In this document: piece by piece, positions 31,312 to 40,066 of the stretch | How the letters are laid out: every line of letters begins with the position of its first letter | Position numbering within the stretch: the stretch's first letter is position 1 | From: JBGASG01 sp046328035 | Lineage (GTDB): Bacteria; Cyanobacteriota; Vampirovibrionia; Obscuribacterales; Obscuribacteraceae | Assembly: GCA_046328035.1 (NCBI GenBank) | Contig: JAXLXI010000006.1 | Coordinates: forward strand, 289,531 to 353,530 | Reading direction: 5' to 3' | DNA length: 64,000 nt | Translations under genes and position numbers: made by a program | Notes under the pieces: generated by a model | Told to the model about the DNA's origin: nothing | Seen by the model: only the letters and a program-made list of their open reading frames with translations | The model's database searches: none

Positions 31312-33024
31312 ATGAACAGCGACAAAATTAAATCCGGCACATCTCGCGCTCCAGCCAGAGCCATGCTCAAGGCGACCGGGTTGACCGATGAAGACCTGGC
31401 TAAACCGCTGGTCGCCGTCGCCAACACCTGGACGGAAGCGGGTCCCTGCAACTTCCATCTGCGCGGTCTGGCCGAGAAAGTCAAAGAAGGCATACGTGCC
31501 GCCGGCGGTACGCCGCTGGAGTTCAACACCGTCGTCGTTTCCGACGGCATCTCCATGGGCACCGAAGCCATGAAGGCATCGCTGGTTTCTCGCGAGATCA
31601 TCGCCGACTCGATTGAACTGGCAACGCGCGGTCACCTGTTCGATGCCGTGGTGGCATTGAGCGGCTGCGACAAGACGATACCGGGGACGGTGATGGCGCT
31701 GACGCGTTTGAATCTGCCGTCCTTGATGTTGTACGGCGGCAGCATCCAGCCCGGTCAGTTTCAAGGACGCGATGTCACTGTTCAAGACGTCTTCGAAGCC
31801 GTCGGCGCCTGCATGGCCGGCAAAATGACCGAAGCCGAATTGAATGACCTGGAAAACCGCGCCTGTCCGGGCGCGGGAGCTTGCGGTGGACAGTTTACAG
31901 CCAACACTATGTCCACCGCCATGACCTTCCTGGGCATGTCGCCCATGGGCGCCAACGATATTCCAGCCACCGATGCACGCAAAGCCGAGGTGGCTTTTTA
32001 CTGCGGTCAGCAAGTGATGAAGCTGCTCGCCGAGGACGTTCGCCCGTCCGCTATCATCACCCGGCAATCGCTGGAAAATGCCGTCGCTTCTGTTGCCACT
32101 ACCGGTGGTTCCACGAACGCGGTGCTGCACCTTCTGGCTATCGCCCGCGAAGCCGGCGTCGAATTGACGATCGATGACTTCGATCGGTTGAGCCGCCGTA
32201 CACCTGTTTACGTCACACTCAAGCCAGGGGGGCTTTATGTTGCGGCAGATCTGGAACGCGCTGGTGGCATGGCGCTGGTTGCGAGCCGATTGGAAAAAGC
32301 AGGACTCCTGCACGACACGCCGACCGTCTCCGGCAAGACTCTCTTCCAAGAAGCCGCACAGCACAAAGAAACTGAAGGGCAAAAAGTCGTAGCGCCCTCC
32401 GGCAAGCCGTTCAAGCCCACGGGCGGACTGGCGATATTGCGCGGCAGCCTGGCTCCGGAAGGCTGCGTGATCAAACTGTCCGGACACGAGTCCACTAAAG
32501 GTTTCGAAGGCAAAGCGCGCGTGTTCGACACCGAAGCCGCCGCCTTCGCCGCGATACAAGACGGCACCATTCAAGCTGGTGATGCGGTAATCATCAGATG
32601 GGTGGGACCGCAAGGCGGACCCGGCATGCCGGAGATGTTGCAAGTCACAGGCGCACTGGTGGGGGCCGGATTGGGTTCCTCGGTCGCCCTGATCACCGAT
32701 GGTCGCTTCTCCGGCGCCAGCCACGGACTGGTGGTCGGGCACGTCGCACCGGAAGCCGCCAAAGGCGGTCCGATAGCTTTAGTCAAAGACGGCGACAAAA
32801 TCACCATCGATGTCGAGAAACGGACGTTGAACGTCGAAGCCGACCTAAAAGGTCGCAGCGCGCCGGCACGTCCGGTCGACCCCGCCTACCAGAGCGGTGT
32901 GTTCGCCAAGTACGCATATCTGGTGTCATCGGCTTCTGAAGGAGCAGTGACGTTCCCGCCCGGGTCTAAGCCGTCGCGAGCGAAACCGGCATCCAACCCG
33001 CAACCCGCCCTGTCCAAGAAGTGA
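31312..33024 (+). CDS. ilvD: Dihydroxy-acid dehydratase
   Basis: Fe-S dehydratase that makes the 2-keto acids of valine and isoleucine. 570 residues. Iron-sulfur cysteines are visible in SGCDKTIPG near 121 and CPGAGACGGQFTANTMSTAM near 190. Other markers are VVVSDGISMGTEAM near 70, VRWVGPQGGPGMPEM-like IIRWVGPQGGPGMPEM near 425 and TDGRFSGASHGLVVGHVAPEAA near 465, all expected. The C-tail (about 20 residues, Pro/Ser/Lys-rich) exceeds the usual end. The ATG has only a weak ribosome site. It lies directly behind the Ile/Leu/Val attenuator. Confidence 0.95.
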   Translation: MNSDKIKSGTSRAPARAMLKATGLTDEDLAKPLVAVANTWTEAGPCNFHLRGLAEKVKEGIRAAGGTPLEFNTVVVSDGISMGTEAMKASLVSREIIADSIELATRGHLFDAVVALSGCDKTIPGTVMALTRLNLPSLMLYGGSIQPGQFQGRDVTVQDVFEAVGACMAGKMTEAELNDLENRACPGAGACGGQFTANTMSTAMTFLGMSPMGANDIPATDARKAEVAFYCGQQVMKLLAEDVRPSAIITRQSLENAVASVATTGGSTNAVLHLLAIAREAGVELTIDDFDRLSRRTPVYVTLKPGGLYVAADLERAGGMALVASRLEKAGLLHDTPTVSGKTLFQEAAQHKETEGQKVVAPSGKPFKPTGGLAILRGSLAPEGCVIKLSGHESTKGFEGKARVFDTEAAAFAAIQDGTIQAGDAVIIRWVGPQGGPGMPEMLQVTGALVGAGLGSSVALITDGRFSGASHGLVVGHVAPEAAKGGPIALVKDGDKITIDVEKRTLNVEADLKGRSAPARPVDPAYQSGVFAKYAYLVSSASEGAVTFPPGSKPSRAKPASNPQPALSKK

Positions 33025-33034
33025 CGCAGCAACT

Positions 33035-33076
33035 CAAGCAATACAGCACAAGCAATACAGCACAAGCAATACAGCA
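33035..33076. repeat. Three tandem 14-bp repeats between ilvD and ilvC
   Basis: CAAGCAATACAGCA is repeated exactly three times; a degenerate fourth (AAAGCAACGCAAGCA) follows. It sits just ahead of the ilvC ribosome site AGAGGAG. Confidence 0.9.
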
Positions 33077-33108
33077 AAAGCAACGCAAGCACGCAGAGGA
33101 GAAACATC

Positions 33109-34206
33109 GTGAGCAGACAGCACCAGAAAGAGTACGACGCAGCCGCCGATTATTTCAAAACCCGCAAAGTGGCCGTGGTCGGCTACGGCAGTCAGGGGCG
33201 CGCCCACGCTCTCAACCTGCGTGACAGTGGTTATCAGGTCGTTGTCGGATTGCGTCCAGGCGGACCGACGTGGGCGAAAGCGGAAGCCGACGGCTTCAAG
33301 CCGTTCACGGTCGCCGAAGCTGTGAAACAAAGTGATGTGGTGGCGCTCCTGGTGCCCGACATGCATCAACCGACTGTGTACGCCGAGTCGGTGGCACCAA
33401 ACCTGAAGCCGGGCAGCACCGTAATGTTTGCTCACGGATTCAACGTCCACTACAAACAAGTAACGCCGCCCGAAAACGTAGACGTAGCTCTGGTCGCCCC
33501 CAAAGGACCGGGCGCCCTGGTGCGTCGCCAGTATGAAGAAGGACGCGGCGTGCCTTGCGTGGCCGCTGTCCATCAAGATGCCACCGGCAACGCCTGGAAA
33601 GTTGCGTACGGCTATGCGCACGGCGTTGGTGGCGCACGCGCCGCCGTCATCGAGACAACCTTTGCCGAAGAAACCGAAACCGATCTCTTCGGCGAACAAG
33701 CCGTTCTCTGCGGTGGCGTTACCGAGCTGATCGCCGCTGGTTGGGAAACTCTCGTTGCCGCCGGCTATCAGCCGGAAGTTGCATACTTCGAGTGCCTGCA
33801 CGAAGTGAAGCTGATCGTCGATCTGATCTACGAAGGCGGTTTCGCCAAGATGCATGAGTTCGTGTCGGAGACAGCCAAATACGGCGACCTCACCCGCGGA
33901 CCGCGCATCGTAGACGACCGCACGCGCGCCGAAATGAAAAAGGTGCTCGAAGAAATTCAAAGCGGCCAGTTCGCCAAAGAGTGGGTCGAAGAGTATAAGA
34001 GCGGTCGCAAAAATTACGATGCGTTGCTCAAGAAGGACCTCGAACACCCGGTCGAAGAAGTCGGCAAGAAGCTGCGCGCCAACATGGCATGGCTCAACAC
34101 TGGTGCTCAGTGCCAGCAAGCCAAGCAACAGCAAGGCGCTCAACAACAGTGCGACAAACAACAGCAAGAACAAGAAACACGTCAGCCTGTAGGCAGCAAG
34201 ACGTAG
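33109..34206 (+). CDS. ilvC: Ketol-acid reductoisomerase, with Gln-rich C-terminal tail
   Basis: NAD(P)H- and Mg-dependent isomeroreductase of valine/isoleucine synthesis. 365 residues from a GTG start preceded by AGAGGAG. The Rossmann motif VAVVGYGSQGRAHALNLRDSG is near 22. Catalytic segments include VAPKGPG, TFAEETETDLFGEQAVLCGG (Asp/Glu metal ligands) and YFECLHEVKLIVDLIYEGG. It is the short class I form, expected at about 330-340 residues. The extra 30 residues (QQAKQQQGAQQQCDKQQQEQ) are Gln-rich and unusual, and the coding sequence there is CAA/CAG-rich like the adjacent tandem repeats. Confidence 0.95.
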   Translation: MSRQHQKEYDAAADYFKTRKVAVVGYGSQGRAHALNLRDSGYQVVVGLRPGGPTWAKAEADGFKPFTVAEAVKQSDVVALLVPDMHQPTVYAESVAPNLKPGSTVMFAHGFNVHYKQVTPPENVDVALVAPKGPGALVRRQYEEGRGVPCVAAVHQDATGNAWKVAYGYAHGVGGARAAVIETTFAEETETDLFGEQAVLCGGVTELIAAGWETLVAAGYQPEVAYFECLHEVKLIVDLIYEGGFAKMHEFVSETAKYGDLTRGPRIVDDRTRAEMKKVLEEIQSGQFAKEWVEEYKSGRKNYDALLKKDLEHPVEEVGKKLRANMAWLNTGAQCQQAKQQQGAQQQCDKQQQEQETRQPVGSKT

Positions 34207-34297
34207 TTCTGAAGACATCTCTGGGAAAGCCGGCATCTCAATCCTCCTGCCGGCTTCCCGGAGAACCCGTTAAATCCAAGTACAGCAGGCAGGAAAC

Positions 34298-35971
34298 ATG
34301 AAGGGCGCTGAAGTTCTGATCAAAGCACTGGAGAAACAAGGGGTGGACACCGTGTTCGGTTACCCCGGTGGTGCCATCATGCCTGTATACGATGCATTGA
34401 TCGGTTCGAAACTCAAACACGTACTGGTGCGCCACGAGCAAGCAGCGGCTCTGGCAGCCGATGGATATGCCCGCGCCAGCGGCAAAGTCGGCGTCTGCTT
34501 CGCGACGTCCGGTCCCGGTGCCACCAATCTGGTCACCGGTCTCGCCAATGCATTTCTGGATTCAGTGCCGATGGTCGCCGTCACGGGGCAAGTGCCGACC
34601 GCGATGATGGGAACCGACGCGTTCCAGGAAGTGGACATCTACGGCATCACCATGCCGGTCGTCAAACATAGCTACATTGTTCGCAATGCATCAGAATTGC
34701 CGGCGATTGTCGCCGAAGCTTTCACCGTCGCGCAGTCCGGTCGCCCCGGTCCGGTCTTGATCGATTTGCCGAAGGACATGACCACCTGCGAAGTCGAACT
34801 TGAGTCTGACAGCGACGGCGAAGGGAGTTTCCCGACAGCCGAATTTGAAGAGCAAGACAAGGCTTCCGAGAAAACTCTGGAGCGCGCTCGCCAGATGATG
34901 CGCGCCAGCCGCAAGCCTTTGATCTACGCCGGCGGCGGCATAAGAATCGCGAATGTCATGCGCGAGTTCCAAGAGTTCGTTGAGACCACCGGCATACCGG
35001 TTGTCACCACCTTGCAGGGACTGGGTGCAATCCCGGCCAGTCATCCGCAGTTTCTGGGCATGCTGGGCATGCACGGAACCAAGACCGCCAACTACGCCGT
35101 TCAAGAATGTGACTTGTTGATCGCCATCGGCGCTCGCTTCGATGATCGTGTTACCGGAAAACTGCGCGAGTTCGCTCCCCACGCAGCCGTTATCCACATG
35201 GACATCGATGCCGCCGAGATCGGCAAATTGCGCACCGTCCAGTGCCCGATTGCCGGCGACATCAAGCATGCACTATCCAATTTGTTGGTGACACCGGCCG
35301 TCATCGACGAATGGAAAGAGCATTGTCAGCAAAATAAAGAAACCTACGCATGGAAGTATGACGCGCCGGGCGAAGGTATTTTCGCGCCGGCGTTTCTGAA
35401 AGAACTGTCCGATCGCGCCGACGCCAACACTTACGTCAGCTGCGACGTCGGACAGCACCAGATGTGGGTGGCGCAGCACTTCGGTTTCAATCGCCCGCAT
35501 CAGCACTTGACCTCGGGCGGTCTGGGCACCATGGGCTTCGGCATACCGGCAGCCGTCGGTGCGCAGTTTGCGTTTCCCGACAGTCGTGTCGTTTGTGTCA
35601 CCGGCGATGGTTCAATCATGATGAACATCCAGGAACTGGCAACCATCAAGCGCTACAACCTGCCGGTCAAGATCGTTCTTTTCGACAACAAAGTGTTGGG
35701 CATGGTGCGCCAGTGGCAAGAACTCTTCTTCGCGGAACGCTACAGCGAAGTCGATCTGTCCGACAACCCGAATTTCTGCGGTCTGGCGCAAGCTTGCGGC
35801 ATACCGGCAATGTACATCGACAAACGCGAGCAAGTCAGCGCCGCGGTCGATGCCGTCCTGAACACAGAAGGACCGCTTTTCGTGCACGCACAGATAGATT
35901 CTAAAGAAAACGTCTGGCCGCTGGTGCCGCCAGGCAAGAGCAATTCACAAATGATGGAGGCTACGGCATGA
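34298..35971 (+). CDS. ilvB: Acetolactate synthase, large (catalytic) subunit
   Basis: TPP- and FAD-dependent condensation of pyruvate with pyruvate or 2-ketobutyrate. 557 residues. The N-terminal TPP domain has the catalytic Glu in VRHEQAAALAADGYARASG near 49, and SGPGATNLVTGLANAFLDSVP follows. The central FAD domain has YAGGGI. The C-terminal TPP domain has GDGSIMMNIQELATIKRYNLP and LFDNKVLGMVRQWQELFF. AGGAAAC precedes ATG 34298. The stop overlaps the ATG of the small-subunit gene (ATGA), so the two subunits are translationally coupled. Confidence 0.95.
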   Translation: MKGAEVLIKALEKQGVDTVFGYPGGAIMPVYDALIGSKLKHVLVRHEQAAALAADGYARASGKVGVCFATSGPGATNLVTGLANAFLDSVPMVAVTGQVPTAMMGTDAFQEVDIYGITMPVVKHSYIVRNASELPAIVAEAFTVAQSGRPGPVLIDLPKDMTTCEVELESDSDGEGSFPTAEFEEQDKASEKTLERARQMMRASRKPLIYAGGGIRIANVMREFQEFVETTGIPVVTTLQGLGAIPASHPQFLGMLGMHGTKTANYAVQECDLLIAIGARFDDRVTGKLREFAPHAAVIHMDIDAAEIGKLRTVQCPIAGDIKHALSNLLVTPAVIDEWKEHCQQNKETYAWKYDAPGEGIFAPAFLKELSDRADANTYVSCDVGQHQMWVAQHFGFNRPHQHLTSGGLGTMGFGIPAAVGAQFAFPDSRVVCVTGDGSIMMNIQELATIKRYNLPVKIVLFDNKVLGMVRQWQELFFAERYSEVDLSDNPNFCGLAQACGIPAMYIDKREQVSAAVDAVLNTEGPLFVHAQIDSKENVWPLVPPGKSNSQMMEATA

Positions 35972-36273
35972 GATTCGTTCTCGACTTCACGATCGCTAAT
36001 ACCGAAGGCGCGCTGGAGCGAGTGCTCGGGCGGCTGCGCCAGCGCAGTTTTACCCTCTGCAATATGTCCGCCGGCCGGTCGCCGGATCACACATCTATCA
36101 AAGCCCGAATTATTGTCGAAGGCACCAGATCTATCGAGCAAATGGTCAAACATCTGAGCAAACTCTGCGACGTCAAAAGCGTAACCTTGAGCCAAATGGA
36201 GGCAACAATCGCCCATGTCTACAGTCAAAGCGATGCACAAACAGAGCCCGCACTCGCCCGTGCATCTGTATGA
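35968..36273 (+). CDS. ilvN: Acetolactate synthase small (regulatory) subunit, short ACT-domain form
   Basis: 101 residues consisting of a single ACT domain: FVLDFTIANTEGALERVLGRLRQRSFTLCNMSAGRSPDHTSI. This resembles the short IlvM/IlvN type rather than the 160-residue IlvH. ACT domains bind Val/Leu/Ile and tune the large subunit. It overlaps ilvB by four bases (ATGA). Its last 59 bases overlap the start of cimA in another frame, if the cimA ATG at 36215 is right. GGAGG inside its 3' part is the cimA ribosome site. Confidence 0.85.
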   Translation: MRFVLDFTIANTEGALERVLGRLRQRSFTLCNMSAGRSPDHTSIKARIIVEGTRSIEQMVKHLSKLCDVKSVTLSQMEATIAHVYSQSDAQTEPALARASV

Positions 36274-37897
36274 CACGACGCTGCGCGACGGTTCGCAGCG
36301 CAAAGGTCTGAGTTTCTCACTGGAGGACAAACTCAAGATCGCGCGCTTGCTGGACAGCTTCGGCGTCAGTTATATAGAGGGCGGCTGGCCCGGTTCCAAC
36401 CCGAAAGATATGGAGTTCTTCCGGCGGGTACGCCAGCTGGGTCTGCGTAATTCGAAAGTGGCCGCATTCGGTTCCACCTGCCGCGTCGGCTCCAGACCGG
36501 AAGACGATGCCAACCTGCAGGCTATCTTAGAAGCCCGCACCGAAGTCGTCACCATCGTCGGCAAGTCATCGCTGTTTCATGTGGAACACGTTCTGCAAAC
36601 AACAGCCGAAGAGAACTTGCGCCTGATTAAAGACAGCGTCTCGTTTCTCAAGAGCAAAGGGCTGGAGGTGATCTTCGACGCCGAGCACTTTTTCGACGGC
36701 TACGCACAGAACTCCGCCTACACAATGGAATGTGTGCGCACCGCTGCCGAAGCTGGTGCCGATTGGGTGGTGCTCTGTGATACCAATGGCGGTACCTTGC
36801 CGGGCACCGTCTACGACGTAGTCGCGCGCATGGTCGCGGAAGTCACTCCCAACATCGGCATTCACTGCCACAACGATGCAGAAGTCGCGGTTGCCAATTC
36901 GATCGCTGCGGTGCAAGCCGGCGCCCGCCAGGTGCAGGGCACTGTCAACGGATACGGCGAGCGCTGCGGCAATGCCAATCTGGTTTCATTGGTGCCTTCG
37001 TTGCAAATGAAACTGGGCTTCCACTGCGTCCCCCAACAAAATCTGGCGGGACTGACGGAACTCTCGCGCACCGTCGCCGAAGTGGCCAATCTCAGTCCGG
37101 ATCCGCATGCACCATATGTGGGCGCCTCGGCTTTTGCGCACAAAGCCGGGTTGCATGTGGCGGCCGTCGAGAAAGTGACCAGCAGCTACGAGCACGTCGA
37201 TCCCGAATCGGTGGGCAACGCGCGCCAGATTGTCGTGTCGGAACTTTCAGGTCGCGGCAACATCCGCATGCACGCCTCGCAAGCCGGCGTCTCCACCAAC
37301 GGTCGCGAGCAAGACGTGCTGCGCAACATCAAGCAGATGGAAGAGAAGGGTTATCAGTTCGAGGGAGCCGAAGGCACTGTGGAACTGATGGTGCGCCGCA
37401 CCGATCCCGACTACAGCCGTCCGTTCGAACTGGTAGACATGATGGTGGTCGTTTCGCATCGCGAACCGCTCGGCATGAGTGCCGAAGCGGTGGTGAAGGT
37501 GCGCGTCGGCAATGTCATCTGTCACACCGCCGCCGAAGGCACAGGTCCCGTCAACGCACTCGACCGCGCTCTGCGCAAGGCATTGCAGCCGTCCTATCCA
37601 CATCTGGAAGACGTGCGTTTGGCTGATTACAAAGTGCGTATCCTCGATCCGGAAGCGGCCACCGAAGCCACGACCCGCGTATTCGTGGAAGCCGCGCACG
37701 GTGATGAACGCTGGGCGACCGTCGGTTGCTCGCCGAATATCATCGACGCCAGCTATCAAGCCCTGGCGGACAGCCTGGAATTGTTCATTCTGCGCAGCCG
37801 GGCGAACGACGCGTCCAAGACCGATATCAAATGCGATCCCATGATGGGCTGCGATCCCATGATGAACAACACAAGCGCCCAGGAGGTGGTGGCATGA
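36215..37897 (+). CDS. cimA: (R)-citramalate synthase
   Basis: Condenses pyruvate with acetyl-CoA, giving a threonine-independent route to 2-ketobutyrate for isoleucine. LeuC, LeuD and LeuB of the same cluster can complete this route. 560 residues. Motifs are VHLYDTTLRDGSQRKGLSFSLEDKLKIARLLD near 17, YIEGGWPGSNPKD (the citramalate/CimA form), VLCDTNGGTLPG, HCHNDAEVAVANS and GTVNGYGERCGNANL. A C-terminal LeuA-type dimer domain is present. GGAGG lies 12 bases before ATG 36215; an in-frame ATG at 36233 is an alternative. Its stop overlaps the leuC ATG (ATGA). Confidence 0.93.
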   Translation: MSTVKAMHKQSPHSPVHLYDTTLRDGSQRKGLSFSLEDKLKIARLLDSFGVSYIEGGWPGSNPKDMEFFRRVRQLGLRNSKVAAFGSTCRVGSRPEDDANLQAILEARTEVVTIVGKSSLFHVEHVLQTTAEENLRLIKDSVSFLKSKGLEVIFDAEHFFDGYAQNSAYTMECVRTAAEAGADWVVLCDTNGGTLPGTVYDVVARMVAEVTPNIGIHCHNDAEVAVANSIAAVQAGARQVQGTVNGYGERCGNANLVSLVPSLQMKLGFHCVPQQNLAGLTELSRTVAEVANLSPDPHAPYVGASAFAHKAGLHVAAVEKVTSSYEHVDPESVGNARQIVVSELSGRGNIRMHASQAGVSTNGREQDVLRNIKQMEEKGYQFEGAEGTVELMVRRTDPDYSRPFELVDMMVVVSHREPLGMSAEAVVKVRVGNVICHTAAEGTGPVNALDRALRKALQPSYPHLEDVRLADYKVRILDPEAATEATTRVFVEAAHGDERWATVGCSPNIIDASYQALADSLELFILRSRANDASKTDIKCDPMMGCDPMMNNTSAQEVVA

Positions 37898-39345
37898 CGA
37901 CCGGTACCGCTGTAAAAGATGCAGGCAAGAACTCAGGCAAAGACGCGAAGTCATCTGCCACCGCCCGCAACATCGTGCAGAAAATTTGGGACAGCCACGT
38001 TGTCGAACAACTGGACGGGCACCCCGCTGTCTTCGCCATTGACCTGATGCTTTTGCATGAAGTGACTTCGGCACAAGCGTTCCAGGAGATCGAAGCGCGC
38101 GGGCTGAAAATCGCCGACCCGAAGCGACTGGTCGCCACTATCGATCACAGCATTCCGACGCGCGACAACCGCTGGGAAATCTTCGACGAAGCGGCGCGCG
38201 ATCAAGTCAATGCGCTGCGCGAGAATTGCCGGCGCCACGGCGTTCGCATCCTCGATTTCGACAGCGGACAACAGGGGATCGTGCACGTCACCGGTCCGGA
38301 ACTGGGTCTGACTCAACCCGGTATGACCATCGTCTGCGGCGATTCGCATACTTCGACACATGGCGCGTTCGGTTGTCTGGCGTTTGGCGTCGGCACTTCC
38401 GAAGTGGCGCACGTGATGGCGACCAGCTGCCTCTTGCAGCAGAAACCGAAAACCATGCGCGTGGAATTCAAAGGCGGTTTCCGCAAAGGTGTGTTTGCCA
38501 AAGATGCCATCCTGAAACTGATCGCGCAGATCGGTGTAGGTGGTGCTACCGGCTATGTCATCGAGTACACCGGTGACGCGGTGCGCAAAATGACCATGGA
38601 AGAGCGGATGACTGTCTGCAACATGAGCATCGAATGTGGTGCCCGAGCCGGTTTGATCTCTCCGGACGAAACTACTTTCAATTACTTGCAGAAACGCGTA
38701 GAAGACTTCGACGCCAAACTGGCTTACTGGAAGTCGTTCGCATCCGACGCCGACTGTTCCTACGACGAAGAAGTTGTGGTCGACCTGGATGCGTTGCGTC
38801 CGATGGTCACCTGGGGCACCAATCCGGGACAGGGTGTCGGCATACACGAAGCCGTTCCAGCCGATTCCGGCATGCCGGAATCCCAGCGTCCACTGGCTCA
38901 GCGTGCCCGCCAATATACGCGCCTCTCGGAGAACCAGCCGATGGAAGGCGTGGAAGTCGATTGGGCATTCGTCGGCTCCTGCACCAACGGCCGCATCGAA
39001 GATTTGCGGGTCGCCGCCGATGTGCTGCGCGGCAAGCAGATCAATCCGCGCGTGACACTATATGTGGTTCCCGGTTCCGAAGCCGTTCGCGCTCAGGCGA
39101 TTAAAGAGGGGCTGCACGAAGTGTTTCTTGCCGCCGGTGCTCAATTCCGCATGCCGGGTTGCTCGTTGTGCCTGGCGATGAACGATGACAAGGTTCCGGA
39201 AGGCAAGCGCTGCATCAGCTCATCCAATAGAAACTTCGTCGGTCGTCAGGGACCAGGCAGCATTACGCACTTGGCGTCGCCGGCAACAGTGGCAGCCAGC
39301 GCGCTGGCTGGTTTCGTAACCTCACCCGAAAAATACTTCGCCTAG
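37894..39345 (+). CDS. leuC: 3-isopropylmalate dehydratase, large subunit
   Basis: Aconitase-family Fe-S enzyme isomerising isopropylmalate, and in the CimA route citramalate. 483 residues. Markers are VFAIDLMLLHEVTSAQAF near 45, GDSHTSTHGAFG near 150, FVGSCTNGRIEDLR near 354 and MPGCSLCLAMN near 422. The cysteines of the last two, with one near SHTST, hold the [4Fe-4S] cluster. The start ATG 37894 has AGGAGG five to nine bases upstream and overlaps the cimA stop. A 113-base gap with two palindromic repeats separates it from its partner leuD, which is unusual for subunits of one enzyme. Confidence 0.95.
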   Translation: MTTGTAVKDAGKNSGKDAKSSATARNIVQKIWDSHVVEQLDGHPAVFAIDLMLLHEVTSAQAFQEIEARGLKIADPKRLVATIDHSIPTRDNRWEIFDEAARDQVNALRENCRRHGVRILDFDSGQQGIVHVTGPELGLTQPGMTIVCGDSHTSTHGAFGCLAFGVGTSEVAHVMATSCLLQQKPKTMRVEFKGGFRKGVFAKDAILKLIAQIGVGGATGYVIEYTGDAVRKMTMEERMTVCNMSIECGARAGLISPDETTFNYLQKRVEDFDAKLAYWKSFASDADCSYDEEVVVDLDALRPMVTWGTNPGQGVGIHEAVPADSGMPESQRPLAQRARQYTRLSENQPMEGVEVDWAFVGSCTNGRIEDLRVAADVLRGKQINPRVTLYVVPGSEAVRAQAIKEGLHEVFLAAGAQFRMPGCSLCLAMNDDKVPEGKRCISSSNRNFVGRQGPGSITHLASPATVAASALAGFVTSPEKYFA

Positions 39346-39357
39346 CAAAGTCCCCCA

Positions 39358-39420
39358 GAACTAAACCGATATCGCTCCAGCTCAGAGAGCCCAGAAAAAC
39401 TAAACCGATATCGCTTTAAC
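39358..39420. repeat. Two GATATC palindromes inside the leu operon
   Basis: AACTAAACCGATATCGCTCCAG and AACTAAACCGATATCGCTTT, 37 bases apart, between leuC and leuD. Confidence 0.88.
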
Positions 39421-39458
39421 CCCGCCAAACGAAACAACGCAAAATCAGGATACGAAAA

Positions 39459-40049
39459 ATGGAAAAGGTTCAAAAAGTAACGTCGAAAGTGATACCACTG
39501 CCTATGAAGGATGTGGACACAGACCTGATTATTCCGGCGCAGTACTTGACCAGCATTAGCCGTGAAGGGTTTGGTCAACATCTGTTCAAGCGATTGCGTG
39601 AAGCGGATGCAAACTTTCCGTTTAATAAACCGGAATACGCCGGGGCGCAGATTCTCGTCACCGATAGCAATTTTGGGTGCGGGTCGTCAAGAGAGCATGC
39701 GGTTTGGGCTTTGTATGACGCGGGAATAAGGGTGATCGTCGCCAAGTCCTTCGCGGACATTTTCTACAACAACAGCGCCAAAAATGGTTTGTTGCTTGTG
39801 ACGCTTCCCGAATCAACCGTGGATGAAATTCTTCGTCACGCGCAAACAGAAAACTACACCCTTGCTGTTGACCTTGAGAAACAAGAAGTGCGATTCCCCG
39901 ACAACTCGACAGTTGAATTTAATTACGACCCGTTTCGTAAGCACTGCTTGCTCAATGGTCACGACGATATCGATTACATCCTCTCGCATCGCCAGACGAT
40001 CGAAAAATTCAGAGAACGGCAGCAAACGGCCGTCGCATCACACAAATAG
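39459..40049 (+). CDS. leuD: 3-isopropylmalate dehydratase, small subunit
   Basis: Swivelling small subunit that pairs with LeuC. 196 residues, normal length. PLPMKDVDTDLIIPAQYL near 14, the GCGSSREHAVWAL signature near 73 and VIVAKSFADIFYNNSAKNGLL near 93 are all family-typical. ATCAGGATACGAAAA precedes the ATG. The codon usage and base composition here are a little more AT-rich than in leuC. leuB follows 17 bases downstream. Confidence 0.95.
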   Translation: MEKVQKVTSKVIPLPMKDVDTDLIIPAQYLTSISREGFGQHLFKRLREADANFPFNKPEYAGAQILVTDSNFGCGSSREHAVWALYDAGIRVIVAKSFADIFYNNSAKNGLLLVTLPESTVDEILRHAQTENYTLAVDLEKQEVRFPDNSTVEFNYDPFRKHCLLNGHDDIDYILSHRQTIEKFRERQQTAVASHK

Positions 40050-40066
40050 AAAGGAAAAGAACAATC

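Noticed and set aside
31270..32742. 490-codon open frame antisense to ilvD
   Set aside because: It lies wholly opposite a clear ilvD gene and its translation has no recognisable domain. It arises from codon bias of the real gene.
33034..34236. 400-codon open frame antisense to ilvC
   Set aside because: A shadow of ilvC. Its ends read as low-complexity translation of tandem repeats.
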